A stretch of 7,049 bases of DNA from NCBI GenBank assembly GCA_013043915.1, contig JABEVH010000316.1:1-7049 (forward strand), in the 5' to 3' direction. This DNA comes from Pseudomonadales bacterium. Lineage in GTDB: Bacteria > Pseudomonadota > Gammaproteobacteria > Pseudomonadales > Moraxellaceae. Below are positions 1 through 5,310 of the stretch, in pieces. The position numbers were made by a program, and so were the translations under genes. Under the pieces are notes generated by a model. It was not told the origin of the DNA. It was given only the letters and a program-made list of their open reading frames with translations, and did not search any database. Position 1 is the stretch's first letter, and each line of letters opens with the position of its first letter.

Positions 1-2
1 GC

Positions 3-1913
3 ATAGCAACGCAGGAGTTTGATGACCATCAGGCCACCCTATTAACTCAACTGGTTCTGGCGCGTTTAATTGGCAATGATCACATCGAAGTCGAGTACGT
101 ACAAGACCTCGTTGAACAGCAGCTCATGGAGGCCGGTCACCACCGAACAGCACGCGCCTATATCGTCTATCGTGAACAGCATAGTCGCATGCGCCGCGAT
201 CGCAAAACGCTGGTGGATGTCGCCGCATCCATGAATGAATACCTGTCACGTGCAGACTGGCGGGTTCGTGCCAATGCCAACCAAGGTTATTCCTTGGGAG
301 GATTGATCCTGAATGTATCAGGCAAGGTAACTGCCAACTATTGGCTGGATGAGGTCTACACTCCAGAGATCGGAACTGCACATCGCCATGCCGATTTACA
401 TATTCATGATCTGGACATGCTGGCTGGCTACTGTGCCGGCTGGTCTCTGAGAACTCTGCTGCACGAGGGATTAAATGGTGTTGCTGGACGCGTAGAAGCC
501 GGGCCGCCCCGACACTTCTCCAGCGCCCTTGGACAGATGGTGAATTTTCTGGGAACCCTGCAGAATGAGTGGGCTGGCGCTCAGGCCTTCAGCTCCTTTG
601 ACACCTACCTAGCTCCTTATATTCGCAAAGATAATCTTGACTATGCTCAGGTTCGACAGTCATTACAAGAATTTATCTACAACCTGAACGTGCCTTCACG
701 CTGGGGAACACAAACCCCCTTTACCAACCTGACCTTTGACTGGGTCTGCCCGGAGGATCTGCGTGAACAGGTCCCCGTGATCGGTGGCCAGCCCATGCCC
801 TTTTGCTACGGCGATCTGCAAGTTGAAATGGATCTAATCAACCGAGCTTATCTTGATGTCATGCAGACAGGAGATGCCTTGGGACGCATATTTACCTTTC
901 CCATCCCGACCTACAATATCACCCATGACTTTCCCTGGGACAGTGAAAATGCTGACCTTTTGTTTGAAATGACGGCACGCTATGGCCTGCCTTATTTTCA
1001 GAACTTTCTCAATTCTGATATGCAGCCTAATCAGGTTCGTTCCATGTGCTGCCGCCTTCAGCTTGATGTCCGTGAATTACTCAAACGTGGCAATGGTCTT
1101 TTTGGCTCGGCCGAACAAACCGGTTCCTTGGGCGTAGTCACCTTAAATTGTGCACGACTAGGCTACCTATTCGCCAATAACAAACCCGGATTACTCGCCC
1201 GTATTGATCAACTTCTGGAGCTTGCTAAAGATAGTCTGGAAACCAAGCGCAAGGTCATTCAACATTTTATGGATGCAGGCCTGTATCCCTATACACAGCG
1301 TTATCTTGGAACCTTGCGCAATCATTTCTCCACCATAGGCGTGAATGGTCTTCATGAAATGGTTTTGAACTTCACCCAAGCGAGCTACGGCCTTGAGAGT
1401 GAAAATGGCCGCCAATTAGCCATGGAAACTCTGGATCATATACGCGCTGCCTTAGTTCGCTTTCAGGAAGAAACAGGACATCTGTACAATCTTGAAGCCA
1501 CTCCAGCCGAAGGCACTACGTACCGCTTCGCCAAGGAAGATCAACGCCGCTACCCGGGGATCATTCAAGCAGGCACCGAACAGGCACCGTACTACACGAA
1601 TTCATCGCAACTACCGGTGGGATACACTGACGACCCATTCCTGGCCCTTGAGTTACAGGATGCTCTGCAGTGCCAATACACCGGAGGCACCGTTTTACAC
1701 CTCTATATGGCGGAGAGAATCTCTTCTGTTAAGGCATGCAAAAACCTAGTTCGCAATGCTTTAAGCCGCTTTCGTCTGCCGTACTTGACCATTACCCCCA
1801 CATTTTCCATATGTCCGGTGCATGGCTATCTTGATGGTGAGCATGAATTCTGTCCACGCTGCGATGAACGTTTGCTGGCATTGAAAGCGACCAAACAACA
1901 GGCCCTAGCCTAA
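3..1913 (+). CDS. nrdD: Anaerobic (class III) ribonucleoside-triphosphate reductase, large polypeptide, 5'-partial, lacking the glycyl-radical segment
   Basis: Cytoplasmic enzyme that reduces ribonucleoside triphosphates to dNTPs without oxygen. The frame is open from position 3, giving 636 visible residues; the start lies outside the window. Residues 1 to about 62 are the end of an ATP-cone (QDLVEQQLMEAGHHRTARAYI), the allosteric nucleotide-binding domain. The ten-stranded barrel follows, with a CCRLQLD motif (Cys349-Cys350) and a TGSLGVVTLNCARLGYL-like loop (Cys383). This resembles the Thermotoga-type, redoxin-dependent NrdD subgroup more than the formate-using E. coli type (family knowledge plus inference). 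The C-terminus holds the zinc-knob pairs CPVH (604-607) and CPRC (617-620), then stops 16 residues later. E. coli NrdD continues after its knob into an RVCGY-type glycyl-radical loop; here that segment is missing and is encoded by the next ORF. An internal ATG at 126 falls within the ATP-cone and is not the true start. Confidence 0.95.
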   Translation: MATQEFDDHQATLLTQLVLARLIGNDHIEVEYVQDLVEQQLMEAGHHRTARAYIVYREQHSRMRRDRKTLVDVAASMNEYLSRADWRVRANANQGYSLGGLILNVSGKVTANYWLDEVYTPEIGTAHRHADLHIHDLDMLAGYCAGWSLRTLLHEGLNGVAGRVEAGPPRHFSSALGQMVNFLGTLQNEWAGAQAFSSFDTYLAPYIRKDNLDYAQVRQSLQEFIYNLNVPSRWGTQTPFTNLTFDWVCPEDLREQVPVIGGQPMPFCYGDLQVEMDLINRAYLDVMQTGDALGRIFTFPIPTYNITHDFPWDSENADLLFEMTARYGLPYFQNFLNSDMQPNQVRSMCCRLQLDVRELLKRGNGLFGSAEQTGSLGVVTLNCARLGYLFANNKPGLLARIDQLLELAKDSLETKRKVIQHFMDAGLYPYTQRYLGTLRNHFSTIGVNGLHEMVLNFTQASYGLESENGRQLAMETLDHIRAALVRFQEETGHLYNLEATPAEGTTYRFAKEDQRRYPGIIQAGTEQAPYYTNSSQLPVGYTDDPFLALELQDALQCQYTGGTVLHLYMAERISSVKACKNLVRNALSRFRLPYLTITPTFSICPVHGYLDGEHEFCPRCDERLLALKATKQQALA

Positions 1914-1931
1914 CCCCCCCCCCACACACAC
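1914..1931 (+). repeat. C10 tract followed by (AC)4 between nrdD and the glycyl-radical ORF
   Basis: Ten consecutive C residues start directly after the nrdD TAA and run into ACACACAC. The tract is noncoding and lies upstream of the AGGAG site. Length change here could alter intercistronic spacing but not either reading frame, because the stop codon precedes the tract. Confidence 0.8.
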
Positions 1932-1944
1932 TTACCCAACTTAC

Positions 1945-1949
1945 AGGAG
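1945..1949 (+). promoter_or_regulatory. Shine-Dalgarno site of the separate glycyl-radical ORF
   Basis: AGGAG lies 8 nt before a TTG codon at 1958. It decides the start of the small ORF and shows that the ORF can be translated independently, rather than being the accidental end of a frameshifted nrdD. Confidence 0.7.
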
Positions 1950-1957
1950 TACATAGT

Positions 1958-2128
1958 TTGAAAACCATTCCCCCCCTCACAGACAATGAAAGACAACGCT
2001 GTGAAGTCTGGACGCGTGTCATGGGATATCACCGTCCCGTCACTGCATTTAATCCTGGCAAACAGTCAGAGCATCGCGATCGTTGTCACTTCTCGGAAAC
2101 CCCTGTTCATAAACAGCACTCGCAGTGA
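1958..2128 (+). CDS. Stand-alone NrdD glycyl-radical domain (56 aa)
   Basis: Small basic polypeptide starting at TTG. It carries the class III reductase C-terminal signature: CEVWTRVMGYHRPV at residues 15-28 followed by FNPGKQSEHRDR at 31-42. Gly23 (codon 2024-2026) is the predicted radical-bearing glycine, formed by NrdG and S-adenosylmethionine. In conventional NrdD this stretch is fused after the zinc knob, and the upstream nrdD product here lacks it. The likely role is to dock into the large NrdD polypeptide and supply the radical, much as the free-standing glycyl-radical protein GrcA (YfiD) complements pyruvate formate-lyase (analogy, inferred). It starts 44 nt after the nrdD stop with its own AGGAG site, and its TGA overlaps the nrdG GTG start. 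Codons 5-7 contain a run of seven C. Its short length makes it easy to miss in automatic annotation. I recall similar short ORFs beside nrdD in other gammaproteobacteria but cannot verify this here. Confidence 0.88.
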   Translation: MKTIPPLTDNERQRCEVWTRVMGYHRPVTAFNPGKQSEHRDRCHFSETPVHKQHSQ

Positions 2129-2763
2129 ACATCCCCCTGCGGATAGGTGGCTGGATTCCTATGAGTACCGTGGACTACCCTGACCATTTAGCCTGTGTAC
2201 TTTTTTGTCAGGGGTGTCCATGGCGTTGCCAGTATTGCCATAATCCGCATTTGTGGGCACCTGATTCAAAAGTCCTGCATGCTTGGGAGAATATAGAAAG
2301 TTTTTTGTTAAGAAGACAGGGTTTGCTGGATGCTGTGGTGTTTAGTGGTGGCGAAGCCACCCTACAAAATAGCTTAGCTGAGGCCATAACCCGGGTTAAA
2401 TCCTTGGGGTTTCGTGTAGGCTTACATACCGCAGGTATCCGCCCGCGCTCTTTTGCAAACATACTAGGGCTCGTCGACTGGGTCGGCTTTGATATCAAGG
2501 CACTCCCTGAATCTTGTGAAATCATCACCGGGGTCAGCAACAGCGGCTCAGTCAACTGGCGTAGCCTAGAAATCCTGCTGTCCCATGGAATCGCTTATGA
2601 ATGCCGCACTACCGTACTCTGGAACTTATTCGAAATTGAGGATTTGCGACAGCTGGTCCACAAGCTACATGCCTACGGGGTCCAACGCTATGCTATACAA
2701 ATAGCACGACCACAAGGAATGTCACCCCGTAAACTGCCCTTATTGAGACCCATGGCATCGTAA
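2125..2763 (+). CDS. nrdG: Anaerobic ribonucleoside-triphosphate reductase-activating protein (radical SAM, NrdG2-like)
   Basis: Radical-SAM activase that uses a [4Fe-4S] cluster and S-adenosylmethionine to abstract hydrogen from the NrdD glycine. Cluster ligands are visible as CPWRCQYC (Cys31, Cys35, Cys38) within LFCQGCPWRCQYCHNPHLW. VVFSGGEATLQ at 71-81 is the SAM-binding GGE motif, with Ala where the family usually has Pro (GGEPT). The LHTAGI, VDWVGFDIKALPE and ITGV stretches match the NrdG2 type found beside redoxin-type nrdD. The GTG start at 2125 overlaps the TGA of the glycyl-radical ORF. It gives the expected opening RIGGWIPMSTVDYP and has no clear Shine-Dalgarno site, suggesting translational coupling. 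The 212-residue frame ends at TAA 2761-2763, but the same frame stays open for 20 more codons resembling the normal C-terminus. The product may therefore be slightly truncated; all catalytic motifs are intact. Confidence 0.9.
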   Translation: MNIPLRIGGWIPMSTVDYPDHLACVLFCQGCPWRCQYCHNPHLWAPDSKVLHAWENIESFLLRRQGLLDAVVFSGGEATLQNSLAEAITRVKSLGFRVGLHTAGIRPRSFANILGLVDWVGFDIKALPESCEIITGVSNSGSVNWRSLEILLSHGIAYECRTTVLWNLFEIEDLRQLVHKLHAYGVQRYAIQIARPQGMSPRKLPLLRPMAS

Positions 2764-2826
2764 ATAGAAGACCTCTGGAATGAGTGCAGATCGCTTATAC
2801 CTCTCTTTGAATTACGCTCGAACTAA
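2764..2826 (+). other. In-frame remnant of the nrdG C-terminus beyond a stop codon
   Basis: After TAA at 2761 the nrdG frame continues for 20 sense codons, then ends at a second TAA (2824-2826). The translation starts IEDLW and ends LIPLFELRSN. NrdG2-type proteins commonly finish with a helix followed by LF-x-x-LR-type residues, so this looks like the original tail cut off by one nonsense change. A recent mutation, a sequencing error and stop-codon readthrough are all possible; the sequence alone cannot choose between them. Confidence 0.55.
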
Positions 2827-2862
2827 GGGTGTGGTAATTCCCCCCCCCCCATGCATACACCC
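2827..2862 (+). repeat. C11 homopolymer inside a 6-bp inverted repeat downstream of nrdG
   Basis: GGGTGT (2827-2832) and ACACCC (2857-2862) are perfect complements. The 24-nt loop contains eleven C residues (2840-2850) and the palindrome ATGCAT. It sits right after the second in-frame TAA of nrdG, where a terminator would be expected. It has no U-tract and a large loop, so I do not call it an intrinsic terminator. The rest of this gap, 2863-2968, holds only weak short complementary arms and no recognisable gene. Confidence 0.5.
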
Positions 2863-2968
2863 AGATGCTGATCGCTTTATCTGACTTAACTCACACTTCA
2901 TCCGTCTGAATTAACTGTTCCTGTCTTGGTTAGGCGCATCTTGACAGTCCTAAAATTAATCCCGAGCC

Positions 2969-3757
2969 TTAACGGAACACAGCAATCGATTGATGGCTGA
3001 TCGCCAGCAGTTTCCCCTGATCTGTCCAGATGCCCGCGTGAGTAGCCGCATAGCCAGCTGCGCTCATCCCTGAGTCAGCCCGATACCGGAACCATTGGCT
3101 GGCACTTAAACCTTGAGGCAAGTCAGGGAACTCAGCACTCCAGGTCATGGTGGAGATAGGTGCAGGGCCAGGATACATGGGAAGAACAGCAGGAGGCCAA
3201 GCATCGATCAAGGCTAGCAGGTGAGCAGCGGAGAAAGCAGACCCTGGCTCCTGCAGGCGTATCCAGCCACCAAGTACTCCTTGACGGCTATTGGAAAAAG
3301 GAGGATCGCCATCGACGTAACGGTAATCGAACCACTGGGTAAACTCAGGCATAACCCCAGGAATATGAGGCAAAACAGCTAAACTAGCCGGATCAGCCGC
3401 TACCGGCATCACCGTGGGTTTCAATAAGATCTGTGATATACGCCCATGTCCAAAACATGCCAGCATGACACAGCGTACATCCTGCTCCTGAAGTAATCGG
3501 CAGGAAAGGTGTGTCACAGACTTACCTTGGCGTAAAACCTCTACATGAAGTTCAGCTACCCCCTCATTGACCGGACCGACAAAAGACAGGCTCATGGCTC
3601 GCAACACCTGTCCAACCGCAACCCCACTCTGCAGTCTGGACATCATCAGGGCTGCTACGAGACCACCATAAACCGCACGGCCTTGTCCCCAAGCACCAGG
3701 CATTTCAATTAGATGCGAATGAACTGTTCTTGCCAGAAGCTCATCCAGCACCGTCAC
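2969..3757 (-). CDS. Thioesterase family protein (double-hotdog, TesB-like acyl-CoA hydrolase)
   Basis: A 262-residue soluble protein with the layout of the 4HBT_3/TesB-like family: two hotdog domains in one chain. The first carries the helix motif GRAVYGGLVAALMM (26-39) and the strand pair RAMSLSFVGPV / HVEVLRQGKSVTHLSCRL. The second carries FSAAHLLALIDAWPPAVLP (175-193), where Asp185 is a candidate catalytic acid by analogy with the TesB Asp, and a terminal strand IWTDQGKLLAISHQSIAVFR. Family members hydrolyse acyl-CoA thioesters; the substrate here is unknown. The ATG overlaps the stop of the upstream NlpC/P60 gene by 4 nt (ATGA), indicating translational coupling. A role with fatty acyl-CoA from alkane oxidation is tempting given nearby alkB, but this is inference from proximity only. 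Confidence 0.85.
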   Translation of the reverse strand: MTVLDELLARTVHSHLIEMPGAWGQGRAVYGGLVAALMMSRLQSGVAVGQVLRAMSLSFVGPVNEGVAELHVEVLRQGKSVTHLSCRLLQEQDVRCVMLACFGHGRISQILLKPTVMPVAADPASLAVLPHIPGVMPEFTQWFDYRYVDGDPPFSNSRQGVLGGWIRLQEPGSAFSAAHLLALIDAWPPAVLPMYPGPAPISTMTWSAEFPDLPQGLSASQWFRYRADSGMSAAGYAATHAGIWTDQGKLLAISHQSIAVFR

Positions 3758-4293
3758 AGGGAGGCGCCTGTAGTCACCGCATCACTGCTGATCGGAGCAA
3801 GCAGAGCTACCTGATCATTAATCAAACGGCGCGCTCCACGATAATAGCGCTGCCAGTATGAGTCGCTGAGCTTGTCAACACGAACTGTTGACCCCGAGGT
3901 AGGAGCATGTACAAACTGACCGTCACCAATATACAGGGCGACATGATTGATCTTGTGGCCGTGATGACCGATATGAAAGAACAACACGTCACCCGCACGC
4001 AACTCATCTCTGTGCACTTTGCTACCAGCATGAAAAATTTCATCAGCAGAATGCGGCAAATGACGATCCAGCGCATCCTGGAAGACAAAAGAAACAAAAC
4101 CTGAGCAGTCAAATCCCGCTTCAGGACTATCTCCAGCATAACGATAAGGCGTACCTATCAAGCTCAGCGCCTCCATAACCACAGCCGAACTCGCACGATC
4201 CGCAATACTTACCGGGGTAACATCCTGAGCCCAAGCACAACCGAAGATCATCAATATCGTCAGGAAACCAGTCAATTTTACGATATGTCGCAT
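3754..4293 (-). CDS. Exported NlpC/P60-family cell-wall peptidase
   Basis: A 179-residue cysteine peptidase predicted to cut peptidoglycan stem peptides outside the inner membrane. Residues 1-22 form a signal peptide (MRHIV, hydrophobic core, then A-W-A before Gln23). Cys19 gives an IFGC sequence that only loosely resembles a lipobox, so signal peptidase I cleavage after Ala22 is favoured. The catalytic core is complete: GTPYRYAG, FDCSGFV (Cys63), GDVLFF, INHVALYIG (His117) and FVHAP (His129), ending in YYRGARRL. I chose ATG 4293 because it puts the signal peptide at the N-terminus. An upstream TTG at 4341 would add 16 residues (MWQTRASI...) that fit no signal sequence. The gene is followed directly by the thioesterase with a 4-nt overlap. 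Confidence 0.87.
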   Translation of the reverse strand: MRHIVKLTGFLTILMIFGCAWAQDVTPVSIADRASSAVVMEALSLIGTPYRYAGDSPEAGFDCSGFVSFVFQDALDRHLPHSADEIFHAGSKVHRDELRAGDVLFFHIGHHGHKINHVALYIGDGQFVHAPTSGSTVRVDKLSDSYWQRYYRGARRLINDQVALLAPISSDAVTTGASL

Positions 4294-4313
4294 GACACAG
4301 CATCCATAATTTA

Positions 4314-4341
4314 AGAATATCGATGCCCGAGTTTGCCACAA
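4314..4341 (-). promoter_or_regulatory. Possible sigma70-like promoter of the NlpC/P60-thioesterase pair
   Basis: On the - strand TTGTGG (4336-4341) and TATTCT (4314-4319) are separated by 16 nt and lie about 20 nt upstream of the NlpC/P60 ATG. Both hexamers deviate from consensus, so this is a weak call made mainly on position. Confidence 0.3.
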
Positions 4342-4373
4342 ACACTCGCCTTGTCACGCAAAGAAGGGTCGTA

Positions 4374-4390
4374 TTTGTGATATTTTGTGA
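4374..4390. repeat. Direct repeat TTTGTGA x2, one helical turn apart
   Basis: TTTGTGA occurs at 4374-4380 and 4384-4390, a 10-bp period, in the 131-nt gap between the MerR gene end and the NlpC/P60 start. It lies upstream of the putative promoter and could be a regulator site. It does not form the symmetric site expected for CRP or FNR. The rest of the gap shows no gene and no clear terminator. Confidence 0.3.
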
Positions 4391-4424
4391 CACTCATCCC
4401 ACAACCCCCATAAAATATTGCTGT

Positions 4425-5210
4425 TCAGCGAGGTTCTTGGCCGTAAAGATGCTCATAAATGCTGGTAAGTCGATCACCTAGAATGCTTTCCAGGGCACGC
4501 TGCATGGCGCGTGCCACCTCGGCGGCAACCGCCGTATCGACTTGACCTCGCAAACGCCAGATCACCTCGGCTAATTTAGAGGCATCTTCAGGAGGAGGCA
4601 GACTATGGCCATAAGGAATATCAAAAACATAGGTCGCTACGCGTTGAACCAGTTCATTAGCAGCCCTTTCGACATTCGTACGTAGCAGGGCAACGATGGA
4701 CAACGTCTCTTCCAAAGGAATTCCCGACTGAGTAAGTTCATAACCCACCGACAAGAGCCGGGGACTGGGCACTTTGATACGATCATGCTCAGGAATGATG
4801 ACCTCAAGCTCAATGGCTCGCTGCATGACCTCAGGCGTAAAACGCCCCTGAAATTTCTGCATAAGCTCCAGAGGATTCATGTACTCAGCCACTTCATCTG
4901 ACCATGGACTGGTCAGAGCTGCTTCAAGACCCATAACCTGAGCAATATCTCGTCCTGCTACCCAAGCCTCCAGCAATTCACCGATGCTAGCGAGGGTATA
5001 GCCTCGATCCAGCATGCCCCCGATGAGACGCAACCGAGCCAGATGAGCTCCGTTGTAGATACCAGAACGCCCTCGACGCTCTGGCGGCGGCAACAGGCCA
5101 CGATCCTGATAAGCTCGAACATTACGTACCGTGGTTCCTGCCGCACGGGCAAGCTCATCAATGGTGAACTCCATCTTAAGTGCATCCACATCCCCAGCGC
5201 TTCGCCCCAT
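4425..5210 (-). CDS. MerR-family transcriptional regulator
   Basis: DNA-binding regulator of 261 residues with the start chosen here. The N-terminal winged helix-turn-helix is clear at about 15-82: FTIDELARAAGTTVRNVRAYQ, then RGLLPPPERRGRSGIY (the wing) and HLARLRLIGGMLDRGYTLASI. The remaining 180 or so residues are an unrecognised helical effector or dimerisation region. They lack the Cys ligands expected of metal or redox sensors such as MerR, CueR or SoxR, so a small-molecule or lipid-like effector is more likely (inference). I chose ATG 5210 because AGGTGG precedes it by about 6 nt. ATG 5174, which starts right at MEFTIDEL, is the main alternative. ATG 5318 would overlap the alkB stop and add a 36-residue tail unusual for the family. 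The gene follows alkB on the same strand after 100 nt, making it a candidate alkB regulator. Confidence 0.85.
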   Translation of the reverse strand: MGRSAGDVDALKMEFTIDELARAAGTTVRNVRAYQDRGLLPPPERRGRSGIYNGAHLARLRLIGGMLDRGYTLASIGELLEAWVAGRDIAQVMGLEAALTSPWSDEVAEYMNPLELMQKFQGRFTPEVMQRAIELEVIIPEHDRIKVPSPRLLSVGYELTQSGIPLEETLSIVALLRTNVERAANELVQRVATYVFDIPYGHSLPPPEDASKLAEVIWRLRGQVDTAVAAEVARAMQRALESILGDRLTSIYEHLYGQEPR

Positions 5211-5219
5211 ATTCTCCAC
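5211..5219 (-). promoter_or_regulatory. Shine-Dalgarno site supporting the MerR start at 5210
   Basis: On the - strand GAGGTGGAGAAT directly precedes the ATG at 5210. AGGTGG is well placed for initiation there, whereas the ATG at 5174 has only a weak AAG upstream. Confidence 0.5.
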
Positions 5220-5310
5220 CTCATGCTCCGGTAACCACCGGCTATGTCCATACCCAATGGCAAACAAAGCATGATTGTACGTCAGAACGCCATCAAAGTG
5301 CTGTCGCTGA

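Noticed and set aside
1986..2183. Open frame of 65 codons on + overlapping the glycyl-radical ORF and nrdG start
   Set aside because: Shadow frame: the overlapping frame encodes a recognisable glycyl-radical motif with its own RBS, while this translation shows no motif.
2906..2950. CTGTC...GACAG complementary arms as a terminator between the convergent operons
   Set aside because: 5-bp stem with a loop of about 17 nt and no T-tract; not distinguishable from chance.
4294..4341. TTG-initiated N-terminal extension of the NlpC/P60 protein
   Set aside because: Would place MWQTRASIFLNYG before a good signal peptide; ATG 4293 gives the expected architecture.
4127..4393. 88-codon - strand frame over the NlpC/P60 N-terminus and upstream gap
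   Set aside because: Overlaps the signal peptide and catalytic region of a clear NlpC/P60 protein in another frame; no family features.
4371..4393. CRP or FNR binding site upstream of the NlpC/P60 gene
   Set aside because: The TTTGTGA elements are direct rather than inverted repeats, so they do not fit the symmetric consensus of either regulator.
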